Source of the DNA: Novipirellula caenicola
GTDB lineage: Bacteria; Planctomycetota; Planctomycetia; Pirellulales; Pirellulaceae
Direction: 5' to 3'
NCBI RefSeq assembly: GCF_039545035.1
Contig: NZ_BAABRO010000002.1
Span: 248,001-312,000 of the forward strand
Length of the DNA: 64,000 nt
Every line of letters starts with the position of its first letter. Positions within the stretch are counted from its first letter, which is position 1. The position numbers and the translations under genes are program-made. A model generated the notes under the pieces. It made no database searches, was not told the origin of the DNA, and saw nothing but the letters and a program-made list of their open reading frames with translations. Positions 26,165 to 36,693 of this stretch are shown piece after piece.

Positions 26165-27181
26165 TCAATCCTTTAGCACCGGCGCTAAGTAGATATTTTT
26201 GTATTTGACCGAGGTATGGTCACCTTGCAGATAGATCGGCCCCGGTGCGGCGGCGTTCGTGTAGATGGCTCCTGCGGTCGGGGCGTCGATGGGTTGGTTG
26301 TCGATAACTTTGACGCCATTCAGCACCACGGTAACGTGCCGATCGACCAGAGTCAGATCGTACGTTTGCCATTGGCCTCCCGGTTTCCCGGCGTTGCTCG
26401 ATGGCGCGATCGCACCGAAGATCGCCCCCACCCCCTGAATGCCTTGCATCCGGCTGTCCCGATCGACCACCTGAGCCTCATACATTCCTCGTAAATAAAT
26501 ACCGCTGTTGCGTGCTTCTTCCACCAGGAATTCGATGTGCAACCAAAAGTCTTCAAATTCAGCTTCGGTGCGTAAATTGGCGTACGAGCCAGTGGGACTA
26601 AAGTCGGTCTTGGTGGTGGTGTTCACCAGCATTCCATCAATCACGCTCCATCCATTCGTCTTGTCAGATTCGTGAGTTCGCCAACCGCTCATGTCTATTC
26701 CGTTGAAGATCATGATCGGATGGCCAAACCGGACCTTCGACAAATCGGGTGCCGATGCGGGCATCGGTGGGACTCGGGTTCCCGTAAACGCATCGCGCTG
26801 GGATGTTCCATCGGCGAGCTGACGCTCAAGGACACCTTCAAGCTTGCCCTCCTTCATCCCCACGTCCACCTTCGTGACCGAGGCGTGCCCATTTTTATTT
26901 TTTGGGTTTCTTCGAATCTCAAACTTCAATCGCCCTTCTACCTGCTCGGCGACATAGGGGCCGGTTGGGCCTATATACAAACGCATGTAGACTTGCGTCT
27001 GACCGTCCTGCTGAACCACACGCATCCACGCTGGCATGCCCGATTCGAGGTCAAGGGACCAATCACCGGTGATCTCTTCGGCCTGCAGCGTTGAAAAAAA
27101 CAGGCTTGCGACGACGACCAATGCGGCAAGCCTGCCATGAGTCCAAATGTTAGTGCGTGAGAATCGATCAGGATTCGCCAT
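26165..27181 (-). CDS. DUF1080 (3-keto-disaccharide hydrolase-type) secreted protein
   Basis: 338 residues with a signal peptide (about 1-34, ending LQA-EE). Residues 35-135 form a beta-rich N-terminal region repeating charged strands. The C-terminal 180 residues are a DUF1080 concanavalin-like jelly roll: FNGIDMSGWRTHESDKTNGW, FWLHIEFLVEEARNSGIYLR, GQWQTYDLTLVDRHVTVVLN and GPIYLQGDHTSVKYKNI. Family members act on or bind glycosides, and some hydrolyse 3-keto-sugars. The gene may be co-transcribed with the GH5 gene upstream, although 368 bp separate them. Confidence 0.9.
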   Translation of the reverse strand: MANPDRFSRTNIWTHGRLAALVVVASLFFSTLQAEEITGDWSLDLESGMPAWMRVVQQDGQTQVYMRLYIGPTGPYVAEQVEGRLKFEIRRNPKNKNGHASVTKVDVGMKEGKLEGVLERQLADGTSQRDAFTGTRVPPMPASAPDLSKVRFGHPIMIFNGIDMSGWRTHESDKTNGWSVIDGMLVNTTTKTDFSPTGSYANLRTEAEFEDFWLHIEFLVEEARNSGIYLRGMYEAQVVDRDSRMQGIQGVGAIFGAIAPSSNAGKPGGQWQTYDLTLVDRHVTVVLNGVKVIDNQPIDAPTAGAIYTNAAAPGPIYLQGDHTSVKYKNIYLAPVLKD

Positions 27182-27549
27182 AATTCGTTGCTCGTGTCGT
27201 GATGAAGATGAAGATCGGCTGGACTGGCGGAAAGCAAACCGTGGACGCTAACGCCGGGTCTGGAAGCCACCACGCTAGCCCTTGCGGCGCCCGCACCGAG
27301 TGCACCGCCTTTGAAGGACAGAGTTGCCATTTGCGGTTATCCACAGGCAAAGTTTTTGGGATGAATGTTGGCAATTTAAAACGTAAGTCTTGTTCGTTTC
27401 GCTGGCTTCCCTTCCGTTCCATTTTTTCGGGCGACGGAGTGCAGCTAGAGCCATCTTAACAGACCGCGATTTAGAACGTTCCTTAGAAATCCCGAGTCGA
27501 CGTTTTTGGCACTTACCGCGTGTCACCTATCTTTTTTGTGCGCTCTCAC
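27182..27549. other. intergenic region, no gene recognised
   Basis: About 370 bp between the GH5 and DUF1080 genes, both minus strand. No repeat, RNA or convincing small gene is seen. Confidence 0.5.
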
Positions 27550-28974
27550 TCACGGCTTGCTACCGCGTTTTTTTGCCACTAACGGCGAAAGCCGTACGGT
27601 CAGCATGGGATCATCCACGACCCAAGCTTTGATGATGAGACGCTGCGAATCAGCGTCCCACCGTAATGCACTCGCTTGTTCACGAAGCGTCGCAGCGTTG
27701 ACGCTGGAAGTCGAAAAATGAGATTCGCCTGGAAGCATTTCCAGCACCAACTTCGAACCGATTTCAACGCGGAATCCATCCTCATAGAAACGTTCCTGAG
27801 GAACAAAAATCACACTGCTGCCCAATGTCGCGTCCGGCTTGAGTCTTATTCCCAAAACGCGAGTGGCGAAATCATATCGACAGTCTTCTAGATCGCCCGC
27901 AATCGTTAACGGACGCGGGCGTGCGAGAACATCTGTGACGAACTTTCGTTCGACGATCCCAACCGGGGTTTTGTCCGAAAAGATTGCCCATGTAAACGGA
28001 TCACGCCGCACCTTGGACCTCAGCTCCACTCGAGAGCCACAGAACCATGCTTTGATTGCCCCGATCCCGTGGCGGTCTAATTCGCTGGCCGTTACTTGGT
28101 ACACGTTCCTATACCGAGACTGCAGCGTCTCGTCGGTGTCCGCCGCGATGTCCGTCGCCGGCCCCCATTCGCCTAGCAGCAACGGTGCCTCAGAAATCAC
28201 GGCCTCGCGTTCATAACGCCGCAGTGTTTTACGCATCCGATCCAAATTCATTTGATACAGATGAGGCGCATAGACGACGCGGCTGCGTCCGAACGGAACG
28301 TTCATCGGCAGAAAAGGCCCTTCACCTGCTCCCGTCTCTCGATACAACGGTTGGTAGAGTGCCCATTTATTGGGGCTGATCGCCTGCATCGCGTCAACCA
28401 ATCGCCGCTGAGTCGGAAGCAATTGTTCGCGAAAGCAACGTTGTAAGTTGGGATCCAAGCCGTGTTGGGGTTCATTTAGGATGTCATAGCCGAACACCGA
28501 GGGGTCGTCTTTGTAGCGAGTCCAAATTTTGGTCCACGCACGGATCAGTTGGTCTTGAGCGCCGTTCGTGTTTTCGTAGATCGCATCCCACTGCGGATGT
28601 CCAAAAGGTCGGATGTCATAGACCACCAATTTGAAGATTGACTGCATTCCAGCGGCGTCAGCCAATCGAACCATCTCGTCGAGTTGTTCCAGGTAGGCAG
28701 GGTCTTCGTCTTTGCCTGGCCAACCGCCCAATCGCCCCAGCGCCGTGCGGATGACTTGAAAGTTGGCTCCCATTCGAACCATCCGCCGATAATCGTCGGC
28801 GGTGTAACGAACCGTCCCCTGCAAGTCCTCGGTAATCGTGACAAAGCCTGACACAACAATTTGGCGACCCAGATCATCGCGAATTGCCATCGGCATCGCG
28901 ACGTCGTCTGCGTAGGAGGTGCCGAGCGATCGAGTGAACAAAGCGAGCAGCAGGAGTGTGATTCGAAGTTGCAT
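27550..28974 (-). CDS. glycoside hydrolase family 5 (cellulase/endoglycosylceramidase-like), secreted
   Basis: 474 residues with a signal peptide (about 1-22). The GH5 barrel is recognisable: acid/base Glu168 in YDILNEPQ and nucleophile Glu269 in LLLGEWG, with YAPHLYQ between them. A C-terminal beta region (about 370-474) follows, as in endoglycosylceramidase-like GH5 members that carry a small beta domain. It hydrolyses beta-glycosidic bonds; cellulose, other glucans or glycolipids are all possible. It fits with the sulfatases and DUF1080 proteins as part of polysaccharide use. Confidence 0.88.
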   Translation of the reverse strand: MQLRITLLLLALFTRSLGTSYADDVAMPMAIRDDLGRQIVVSGFVTITEDLQGTVRYTADDYRRMVRMGANFQVIRTALGRLGGWPGKDEDPAYLEQLDEMVRLADAAGMQSIFKLVVYDIRPFGHPQWDAIYENTNGAQDQLIRAWTKIWTRYKDDPSVFGYDILNEPQHGLDPNLQRCFREQLLPTQRRLVDAMQAISPNKWALYQPLYRETGAGEGPFLPMNVPFGRSRVVYAPHLYQMNLDRMRKTLRRYEREAVISEAPLLLGEWGPATDIAADTDETLQSRYRNVYQVTASELDRHGIGAIKAWFCGSRVELRSKVRRDPFTWAIFSDKTPVGIVERKFVTDVLARPRPLTIAGDLEDCRYDFATRVLGIRLKPDATLGSSVIFVPQERFYEDGFRVEIGSKLVLEMLPGESHFSTSSVNAATLREQASALRWDADSQRLIIKAWVVDDPMLTVRLSPLVAKKRGSKP

Positions 28975-29414
28975 TTTTATGATTTCGCGTTTGCTTGGCC
29001 AAAATTATCCGTAGCCAAGATCGAGAGACAGGGAGGGTGAGGACGCAGGCGGGCAGGTCACGACGGTTGCTAATTGATGCTTGCGATGTTCTGACCTGTT
29101 GGTTTTCAGAGACGATTCTGAAGGATTCGTCTGCAATCCGCTAGTGATGGGTTGATGCACTGCCTGTGACCGAGACGCAATGCGATGCGACGGCAAAATG
29201 TAGAACAACGGAAGAGTAAGGTTAGAAAATGGGAGGTTAGAAAATGCAGAAGCGGATTCGACTCGTAAGCTTCCGACATTTCCGTATGCAACGCCGGTGG
29301 AGGCATTCCTAAAATTGGGGCTAGCAATCGAGCCGCTCATGTCGTGTTCGCACAAACAGCTCGGCTCCGTTACGATTGAGGCAAGGTTCTGATGTTTTTG
29401 ACAATCCAGTTAGG
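28975..29414. other. intergenic region, no gene recognised
   Basis: About 440 bp upstream of the GH5 gene and before the broken nuclease gene. It contains a short direct repeat, GGTTAGAAAATG (29220-29231) and GAGGTTAGAAAATG (29232-29245). No gene is supported. Confidence 0.5.
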
Positions 29415-29881
29415 ATGAACGCCATGCCGCTGGGAATTCGGCCGACCGTTGATTTCGCATTCAAAAAGATCTTTGGCTCGCCACAAAACTCGGCTGCCCT
29501 GATCGGATTGCTCAACGCCATCCTCGATTTTGAACACCCAGTCGTTGCGGTCGAAATTCTCAATCCGTTTAGCTACCAGGGATTGAGTTTGAAATCGCGA
29601 TTTCAACCATGGAAATCATATCCGCGAAGACGGAGGACAAACAGATGTACGACCAACGCGAAAAAGCTCAACGAGACTACGAGTGGGCCATCACCGGTGC
29701 CCGAGAAGAAGGACGAGAAGAAGGACGGGAAGAAGGGAAATTGGCAGGTCAGATTCAGCTACTGCAGCAGTTGCTCGGAGAGCCACTTACGAATGATACG
29801 GAGCTGCTTCGGCAAGAGATCAGCGTACTTACAACTCAGCTCGAAGAACTGCAGAAGCGTCTCCGCGACCGCGACGTATAG
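29415..29881 (+). pseudogene. Rpn/PD-(D/E)XK-type transposase-nuclease remnant
   Basis: Two parts of one protein in different frames. From the ATG at 29415, MPLGIRPTVDFAFKKIFGSP and LIGLLNAILDF match the N-terminus of Rpn-family (PDDEXK_2) recombination-promoting nucleases. From about 29640, a second frame gives the typical C-terminus: MYDQREKAQRDYEWAITGAR, an EEGREEGREEG repeat, and a coiled coil ending LQKRLRDRDV. Intact members are about 290 residues; here only about 150 codons remain and the central nuclease core is deleted. So this is an inactive remnant of a mobile-element-like gene. Confidence 0.8.
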
Positions 29882-30133
29882 CGAGCAGATGAAAGGGGTC
29901 AAACCTCATTGACGACCGATCCACCATTTTGCACCCGAGCAAGGCAACATTGATAAGGTAGCTTTTTAGCTACCGTTTTTCCTTGGCGGGCGCGATGCCG
30001 ACCGGCAGAGTGTCGTGGCAACCGGAACATTCTCGTTCAAAGTGGGGCCTTATCGGAAACGCTATCGGAAACTCGAGAGGTTCCGCGAATAAGCGAACGT
30101 CAGGATCTGCTGACGATCACCGTAAGGGCAATA
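29882..30133. other. intergenic region, no gene recognised
   Basis: About 250 bp between the broken nuclease gene and the tmRNA terminator. It contains AAGGTAGCTTTTTAGCTACC, an imperfect hairpin near 29956-29975, but no gene. Confidence 0.45.
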
Positions 30134-30170
30134 GAAAAGGCCACTTAAGTCAATTGACTCAAGTGGCCTT
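30134..30170 (-). terminator. intrinsic terminator of ssrA
   Basis: On the minus strand a long stem, GGCCACTTGAGTCAATTGAC followed by TTAAGTGGCC, begins 3 nt past the end of the tmRNA and ends in TTTTCTATT. Only one mismatch is seen in about 15 bp per arm. Confidence 0.92.
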
Positions 30171-30172
30171 GA

Positions 30173-30547
<375 letters not shown>

Positions 30548-30589
30548 GGTTCCGGGTACGGGCCATCGTAAAATGATGATCCATGAAGC

Positions 30590-30624
30590 AACCTGCATTC
30601 TAGCAGGTTTCGGTGGTTTGACAA
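30590..30624 (-). promoter_or_regulatory. likely ssrA promoter overlapped by a palindrome
   Basis: On the minus strand, TTGTCA (30619-30624) and TAGAAT (30597-30602) are separated by 16 bp, a good sigma-70-type pair. The -10 box sits exactly in the 6 nt centre of a perfect inverted repeat, AACCTGC-N6-GCAGGTT (30590-30609). The first base of tmRNA lies about 50 nt downstream, so a processed leader is implied. Confidence 0.6.
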
Positions 30625-30729
30625 TTCGAGAACGACGAAGACGCAAAATTGCGGGGCAGAACAGCATTGCTCCACGAAAGTCTTGACGACTTCCGCTACG
30701 AGGGTCCCCTAAAACTGGACGCTGAGCGA

Positions 30730-31476
30730 TCACTCGTCTTCGAACATCTCGTCGGTGATGTTCAAGTTGGTGCTGACGTTTTGCACGTCGTCGTGATCAT
30801 CAAGTGCCTCGAGTAGTCGCAGTACCGACTTGGCCGTTGAGCCCTCGACGTCGACCATCGTCTGAGCGATCTGGCTAATCGACGACATCTCGGGGACAAG
30901 CTCCGCTGCGGCGAACGCGTCAGCAAGCGTTTGATGCGAATCGGGATGACAGGTCACTTGGATCTTGCCATCGTCAAGCGGCTCGACATCCTCGCCTCCG
31001 TTTTCCAGTGCGATCTCGGTCAGCTTTTCTTCGTCGGCCGTTGCGGGATCAAACACAAACAATCCCTTGCGGTCAAACAAGTACGAAACGCAGCCGGTAT
31101 TGCCTAGGTTTCCGCCAAATTTGCCAAACATGCTCCGCAGCTCGGGGGTGGTGCGATTGCGATTATCGGTCATCACCTCGCACATCACCGCGACCCCACC
31201 GGGGCCGTAGCCTTCGTACAGCAACTCTTCGACTTCGCTGCCTTCGAGTTCGCCGGTACCTCGTTTGATGGCGCGCTGGATATTGTCCTTGGGCATGCTG
31301 ACCGCTTTGGCGTCTTCGATCGCCTTACGCAATCGAATGTTTGCATCGGGGTCGCCCCCGCCCATTTTTGCCGCCACGATAATGGCTTTACTCAGCTTGC
31401 TCCACATCTTGCCGCGTTGGGCGTCCACACGGCCTTTACGATGCTGAATGTTCGCCCATTTTGAGTGCCCAGCCAT
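30730..31476 (-). CDS. yebC: YebC/PmpR family regulator or translation factor
   Basis: 248 residues, the usual family length. The N-terminal motif MAGHSKWANIQHRKGRVDAQ is diagnostic; KDNIQRAIKRGTGE and YEGYGPGGVAVMCEVMTDNR follow, then the ferredoxin-like domains. Family members bind DNA as transcription regulators or help ribosomes pass proline-rich stretches. The C-terminus is acidic (ITDEMFEDE). It lies between the HhH/histone-tail gene and ssrA, all minus strand; a 72 bp gap separates it from the gene upstream. Confidence 0.95.
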   Translation of the reverse strand: MAGHSKWANIQHRKGRVDAQRGKMWSKLSKAIIVAAKMGGGDPDANIRLRKAIEDAKAVSMPKDNIQRAIKRGTGELEGSEVEELLYEGYGPGGVAVMCEVMTDNRNRTTPELRSMFGKFGGNLGNTGCVSYLFDRKGLFVFDPATADEEKLTEIALENGGEDVEPLDDGKIQVTCHPDSHQTLADAFAAAELVPEMSSISQIAQTMVDVEGSTAKSVLRLLEALDDHDDVQNVSTNLNITDEMFEDE

Positions 31477-31548
31477 GATTGCTCAGAAAAGGATAATTGG
31501 AGTGATGGGATGAAAATGCAGTTCAAAGTGAAACGGCTGCGACACACA

Positions 31549-32613
31549 CTATCGCGGCTTTCGCTTGGAAAGTTTTCGGCTAGCCGATTTTTTTGTCGCT
31601 GGCTTTGCGGCGTCGCCTGTCGATTCGCTCGCTTTAGCCGACTTTTTCTTGGTCCCTTTACTGGACGTCTTCTTCTTGGACTCGGTGCGTTCGGCAGCGA
31701 TCTCGGCGGCCTTCGTCGGCAACGCCTTCTTGGATGCTGATTTCTTGGACTTGGTCGCTGACGTATCTTCGGCCGCCGCGGCCTTGCTGTCCGCTTTCTT
31801 CGCCTTGGTCGCAGCCTCGGCCGACTTCTTAGTGGCCGGTTTTACGTCCTCGGTCTCCTGCTCTGCCTCTTCGTCCTCAGCCGCTTTCGCCTTGCGATCC
31901 GCGACGCGTTGCTTGGCCGCCTTCAGATTGCTGTGCCATTCATCCAATCGCTTGCTCGATCCTTTGGCAACATCGTCCACCAACGCACGCGACTTTTTGT
32001 CTTTGGCATTATTGTTCAACGCCACCGCGGCTTGATGCAACAGATCGGAAAACTCAATTCCCTTGCTCTTCGGAATCGCTCGTTCGAGTCCAGGGACCTT
32101 ACCCGCCGCCGCTTCGGCTTGCGAGGCAATGTCGGTGACCATCAAAATCACCATGGCGGAATAGTCCACCGGGATCGAATGACCGCCGAGTCCATGTTGG
32201 ATGGTGTAACTGAGCACGAAAGGGGTCATGCCAGGCATCTTTTCGAACTTCGCAACCGCCTTGCCCAAGTTCTCTTTCTTCAAATGATCGAGGTCAAAGG
32301 TATAAAACTCTTCGAACACCGATTGCAAATTCGATTTTAGCCGTGTCGCCGCTTTGGTCGGATCGGGCAGCCGGGAAAGCACTTGGCTCAACTCGCTGAT
32401 CGTGGTGACCCGTACTTCATTCCAATCGAAGAAGTCTTGCTCGCACTTTGCCATACCTTCATCCGCAAGCTCGGCCGAAGCGTCTTGCAATAACGAGGCG
32501 TACAAAATGTGCTCGAGCAATGGCCGAGCAGGCTGTGGCGGCGTTGGTTTGTAGTGCTTCTTTAACGCAGCGTACAGTTTGGTGATCAGGGCAGCGCGGT
32601 TACTTGCGGACAT
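31549..32613 (-). CDS. endonuclease III-like helix-hairpin-helix protein with histone H1-like basic tail
   Basis: 354 residues. Residues 27-165 resemble the HhH-GPD fold of endonuclease III: PLLEHILYASLLQDAS at the start of the helical domain, FEKMPGMTPFVLSY at the hairpin (126-134), then HSIPVDYSAM, where Asp150 sits at the place of the catalytic Asp. The catalytic Lys that normally follows the hairpin (LPGVGRKTA in Nth) is absent, and there is no Cys cluster for an iron-sulfur centre. Residues 231-354 are a Lys/Ala/Ser/Thr-rich tail with repeated KKSA, TKKSA and SKK motifs as in histone H1-like proteins. A DNA-binding, probably non-catalytic, chromosome protein is the best guess. Confidence 0.7.
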   Translation of the reverse strand: MSASNRAALITKLYAALKKHYKPTPPQPARPLLEHILYASLLQDASAELADEGMAKCEQDFFDWNEVRVTTISELSQVLSRLPDPTKAATRLKSNLQSVFEEFYTFDLDHLKKENLGKAVAKFEKMPGMTPFVLSYTIQHGLGGHSIPVDYSAMVILMVTDIASQAEAAAGKVPGLERAIPKSKGIEFSDLLHQAAVALNNNAKDKKSRALVDDVAKGSSKRLDEWHSNLKAAKQRVADRKAKAAEDEEAEQETEDVKPATKKSAEAATKAKKADSKAAAAEDTSATKSKKSASKKALPTKAAEIAAERTESKKKTSSKGTKKKSAKASESTGDAAKPATKKSASRKLSKRKPR

Positions 32614-32737
32614 CTTGCGGCAATGAAGAGGTATTGGGTGTTGTCAATTTGTAGGGCATTCGCCAGCGACCATCCTTGGCCAACGATCCAGACGCCGGAG
32701 GGCATCGAACACGTCAAAAGCGACGAGTCCACCATCA

Positions 32738-33217
32738 TCACGATGGCGATGGCCCGCCTTGGGACGGATTCGAATCGTCCTCCGAAGCTGCTTCGGCTTG
32801 CTCCTGCGATTGAGCGTCTTCGGCTGGCTCGTCATCTGGATCCGCAGGGACGGATTCGGAAGACGTCGCTCCCGATTTTTCTTGTTTTATCTTATTTAAC
32901 AATTCGCTCACGACCAGGGCGTTTTGCAGTCCCTTGTCCAGCTTGAATGTTAATTTCGGCGTATAGCGGGCGTCGATCCGGTTGGCGATCTTGGCTTGTA
33001 GAAATCCCGCACAATTCTGCAGCCCGCGGATGGCAAGTTGCTGCTGGCTGTCGTTCCCCATCACGCTGACCGACACCTTGGCTTCGCGCATATCAGGCGA
33101 CACCTCGACTCCGATCACGGTGACATCTTTGACACGCGGGTCACGAACTTCGGTCAAAATCGTCGACGCGACGACTTCGCGGATCGCTTCAGCAGCTTTT
33201 AGTAAACGACGGGACAT
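32738..33217 (-). CDS. rbfA: ribosome-binding factor A
   Basis: 159 residues; the conserved domain occupies about 1-112 and the rest is a disordered acidic tail (EPAEDAQSQEQAEAASEDDS). Motifs: SRRLLKAAEAIREVVASTIL, DPRVKDVTVIGVEVSPDMRE and RYTPKLTFKLD, covering the KH-like fold. RbfA binds the 30S subunit and helps 16S 5' end maturation. It follows infB in the same direction, as in many bacteria, with a 506 bp gap. Confidence 0.95.
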   Translation of the reverse strand: MSRRLLKAAEAIREVVASTILTEVRDPRVKDVTVIGVEVSPDMREAKVSVSVMGNDSQQQLAIRGLQNCAGFLQAKIANRIDARYTPKLTFKLDKGLQNALVVSELLNKIKQEKSGATSSESVPADPDDEPAEDAQSQEQAEAASEDDSNPSQGGPSPS

Positions 33218-33723
33218 TAGGAACGAGGGTTGAGAAAGAAGGTAGAAAATAGAGGGGGGATAACGCAGCCTAAACGGCAGCGGGTCGAAAGAACGTTAAA
33301 GCAGAAACAAACTCAGTGGGGGATCGCCATGGTCACAGCCCAATGCGAGCTAAATCGCAAGGTTGATTTGGCCGCATTGTTGATTGAATCACACGGTTGA
33401 TTAAATCGTATGGCAAAGCAATCATCCGACCGCCAAAAACCGCTTACCATTCACCGAAGTGTTTCGGTAACCGGTCGCTGACCCACGGATACGTCTCGCG
33501 GACGCGGTCGGTTTGCCCCCGCAACTTTTGGCTGCGACCAATCCAACTGCGACTCGATCAACACGATTGAACTCGGCCACCAAAGTCAGCCACTCCGCCG
33601 TTTTGCCACCCGCTCGACCACGAGCCAGACAATCACGTCCGGCTCGATCGGTACAAGGCAGGGGTGTCACACCGGCAGCGATGCGGGCGACACCTGCCAG
33701 CGGTAGGGTCAACCGCGACCGAC
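33218..33723. other. intergenic region between infB and rbfA, no gene recognised
   Basis: About 500 bp, longer than usual for this operon. Overlapping frames on both strands (such as 33422-33712 on the minus strand) have no family features, and no DUF503-type gene, which often lies here, can be seen. Confidence 0.5.
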
Positions 33724-36693
33724 TTAATCCAATGTTCGAGCAACCTCTTCAATGCGATAGGCTTCCAACACGTCGTCTTGCTTGATGTCGTTGAATCCAC
33801 TCAGACGGATACCACATTCCATCCCGCGAGGCACTTCTTTGACATCTTCCTTGATACGCTTGACGGTTTCGAGCGGGTAATCGCCGATCGTACGACCATC
33901 GCGATTGACTCGGATACGACATCCACGCTGGATCACTCCTTGCGCGACATAGCAACCTGCGATCGTGCCGACTCGGCTGATTTGGAAGACCTGTTTCACC
34001 AGGGCCCGCCCCAGTTCGACGATTCGTTCTTCGGGTTTCAAGCGACCTTCGATCATCGCCTTGATGTCGTCTGCCAGCTTGTAGATGACTTGGTAACGTC
34101 GTATTTCGATACCACGTTCTTCGGCCAACGAACGAGCTTGGTCATCCGGGATCACGTTGAACGCCAACACAACCGCCTCGGATGCTGAGGCCAGCGTGAT
34201 GTCGGCCAGCGATACGCCACCGACGCTCTTCTGCAGCACTCGCAACTCGACTTCGGGGTGATCGAACTTGCTGAGTTCTTTCTCGATTGCTTCGAGCGAG
34301 CCTTTGACATCGGCGCGGATGATCAAGTTCAATTTGACGCGATCTTCGACTCCAATCTTGCCGCCTGCCAACATCTCTTGGAACGTATCGAACGACACCT
34401 TGGTGGTGCTGCCCGACAAGTTCTCGCGGCTCGAATTGGATTCGCGATTCTCAGCGATCTCTCTCGCTTGAGCGATGTCCTTGAGCACGTGGAAACGGTC
34501 GCCCGCCCCCGGAGCTTGATCCAATCCGGTGATGTTGACCGGAGTACTTGGGCCCGCTTCTTTGATGTTTTTGCCAGTCAGTGTGTCCTTCATCGAACGC
34601 ACGCGTCCGTGTGACGGACCACATACCAACACATCGCCGACTCGCAGCGTTCCGTTTTGCACAACAAGTTTGGCAACCACACCGCGGTCGCCTTGCTGTT
34701 CGGACTCGATACAAACCCCAAGCGCTTGACGGTCAGGATTCGCTTTGTACTCGTTCATTTCCGCGATCGTCAGCAATGTCTCGAGCAGTTCGTCCATCCC
34801 GGTGCCCTTGGTGGCACTGGTGCGGATGACTTCAACATCGCCGCCCCATTCGCTTGGCGTCAATTGATGTTCGGTCAATTGCGTCAACACGCGGTTAGGA
34901 TCGACCCCTTCGAGGTCAATTTTGTTCAGCGCGACCACGATCGGAACGCCCGCCGCTTTGGCATGGCTGATCGCTTCAGCGGTTTGCGGCATGATGCCGT
35001 CGTCGGCCGCGATGACAAGCACCGCAATGTCGGTGACGTTGGCACCCCGAGCTCGCATTTCGGTAAACGCTTCGTGACCCGGCGTATCGACAAAGGTGAC
35101 TTTCCGTCCGTCTTTGTCGATTTCATAAGCACGAATGTGCTGGGTGATCCCGCCAGCTTCGCCGCTGACGACATTGATCCCGATCAGGTAATCCAACAAA
35201 CTCGTCTTGCCGTGGTCGACGTGGCCCAAGAATGTCACGATCGGAGCACGAGGCACGAGCGATTCTTCGTCGTCTTCCTTTTCTTCCAGCTCCGTGATCA
35301 GCTCTTCTTCGAGCGTCTCGGAAGCTTTCAATTCGATATCAAGATCCATCTCCGCGGCAACCAGTTCCGCGGTTTCGTAATCAAGTTGGGCGTTGATGTT
35401 GACCATGATCTGCATGCCCATCAACGTTCGCAACACTTGCGCCACGGGCACCCCGGCGGCTTCCGAGAAGCTTCGCACGGTGCAGGGCAGTTCCAATTGG
35501 ATCTTGTCTTTACGCGGGGCCGCCGTGTTGGTGCCTTTTCGCTTTAACGTACGACGACGATACGGTGATTCGCGTCCGGTGCTTCGATCGAACGTTTCAT
35601 TCTTGTGACGACGTCCGCCACCACCGCCACGCGAGCGTTCGGCGCGGGCGCTGGCCATTCCGGACAGCCCCTTCTTGCGTGGTTTATCCTCGTCTTCGAT
35701 CGACTTGCCACCCTTGTGCCCCTTTTCACCGGTGAAACCACTGAGGCCACCGCTGCCGATTTTGCGAGTTCCGCCACGCTTGCTCTCGGCGTCGTCCTGA
35801 GCGATTTGCTCTAGCGGCGCCTTCATGCCTTGCTTGTGACCGGCGATCACATCCTTGCTGAGCTTGATATCGGGCTTTTGTGCCTTCGGTTCACCCGGAG
35901 CCGATTTGGGGACCACCTTCTCAGGTGCATCGCCGAGCGCTGCCATCTTGACGTTGATTCGTGGCTCGCGACGTTTGGGCTTGGAACCCTTCTTTTCGCC
36001 GCTTCCACTCGAGGCAGGACGATCGAGCGAACGGATGCCTCCGCCACTCGTTGCTGGCGATTCTGGACGCACTGCGGCAACGGGTGCACTGCGATCGATC
36101 GCTCCGGTTGGAATCGTACGCTTGCTGAAGCCGACCTTGTCCGCAACCCGAGCTGCCAATCCACTGACGCCACTTTTTCGCTGCGGCGTTTCCTTGGATT
36201 TGTTTCCCGAGTCCGCAGCGGGTTTCGCTGCAGGCGGTTTGGGGGCTGCGGGTGCCGGGGGAGCCGATTCGGCTGCGGGGGCCTTGGCTGCCGATTCTGC
36301 TGCCGCTTTTTTGCTCGATGGCGAATCGTCAAACAACGGCGAACGAATGGGCGCCGGCGCCGCAGGCTTGGATCCACCCACGCTCGCTGGTTTTGGCTTG
36401 TTCGGCCGGCCGATCTGAATGGCAACCGGTTTGCGTTTCTCGGGAACCACCGAGTCGCGGACCGCCGCGACGGGGGCGGTCGAAGATGTCGTTGCCTTGG
36501 CAACCACAGGTGTTTTGGGAGCAGCAGGTTTGGCAGATCCGGCGAGATGATCGCGAACCTTCTGAGTTTCTTCGTCGGTCAGACTGGCAAGCGCCGAGCC
36601 TTTGCCGGTAATACCGACTTTCTTGACGATATCGACGAGATCTTTGCTGTCTAAGTTCAGTTCTTTGGCGAGCGCGTAAATGCGTGCGGGCAC
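33724..36693 (-). CDS. infB: translation initiation factor IF-2
   Basis: 989 residues from a GTG at 36691-36693. IF-2 places initiator tRNA on the ribosome using GTP. Order: IF2 N-terminal helix bundle ([20 protein letters not shown]), then about 330 residues of low-complexity Ala/Pro/Lys/Gly-rich linker, a second IF2-N module at about 398-450, the G domain with G1 GHVDHGKT (490-497), G3 VDTPGHEAF and G4 NKIDL, then domains II-IV ending in the C-terminal C2 domain. The linker is long, as in planctomycete and other large IF-2s. It lies downstream of nusA in the standard order. Confidence 0.97.
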   Translation of the reverse strand: MPARIYALAKELNLDSKDLVDIVKKVGITGKGSALASLTDEETQKVRDHLAGSAKPAAPKTPVVAKATTSSTAPVAAVRDSVVPEKRKPVAIQIGRPNKPKPASVGGSKPAAPAPIRSPLFDDSPSSKKAAAESAAKAPAAESAPPAPAAPKPPAAKPAADSGNKSKETPQRKSGVSGLAARVADKVGFSKRTIPTGAIDRSAPVAAVRPESPATSGGGIRSLDRPASSGSGEKKGSKPKRREPRINVKMAALGDAPEKVVPKSAPGEPKAQKPDIKLSKDVIAGHKQGMKAPLEQIAQDDAESKRGGTRKIGSGGLSGFTGEKGHKGGKSIEDEDKPRKKGLSGMASARAERSRGGGGGRRHKNETFDRSTGRESPYRRRTLKRKGTNTAAPRKDKIQLELPCTVRSFSEAAGVPVAQVLRTLMGMQIMVNINAQLDYETAELVAAEMDLDIELKASETLEEELITELEEKEDDEESLVPRAPIVTFLGHVDHGKTSLLDYLIGINVVSGEAGGITQHIRAYEIDKDGRKVTFVDTPGHEAFTEMRARGANVTDIAVLVIAADDGIMPQTAEAISHAKAAGVPIVVALNKIDLEGVDPNRVLTQLTEHQLTPSEWGGDVEVIRTSATKGTGMDELLETLLTIAEMNEYKANPDRQALGVCIESEQQGDRGVVAKLVVQNGTLRVGDVLVCGPSHGRVRSMKDTLTGKNIKEAGPSTPVNITGLDQAPGAGDRFHVLKDIAQAREIAENRESNSSRENLSGSTTKVSFDTFQEMLAGGKIGVEDRVKLNLIIRADVKGSLEAIEKELSKFDHPEVELRVLQKSVGGVSLADITLASASEAVVLAFNVIPDDQARSLAEERGIEIRRYQVIYKLADDIKAMIEGRLKPEERIVELGRALVKQVFQISRVGTIAGCYVAQGVIQRGCRIRVNRDGRTIGDYPLETVKRIKEDVKEVPRGMECGIRLSGFNDIKQDDVLEAYRIEEVARTLD

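Noticed and set aside
33422-33712. Minus-strand gene of 96 residues between infB and rbfA
   Set aside because: No recognised features, an overlapping plus-strand frame is equally open, and the family normally found here (DUF503) does not match.
35830-36654. Plus-strand Arg/Gly/Cys-rich protein opposite infB
   Set aside because: It mirrors the Ala/Pro-rich IF-2 linker and has no independent support.
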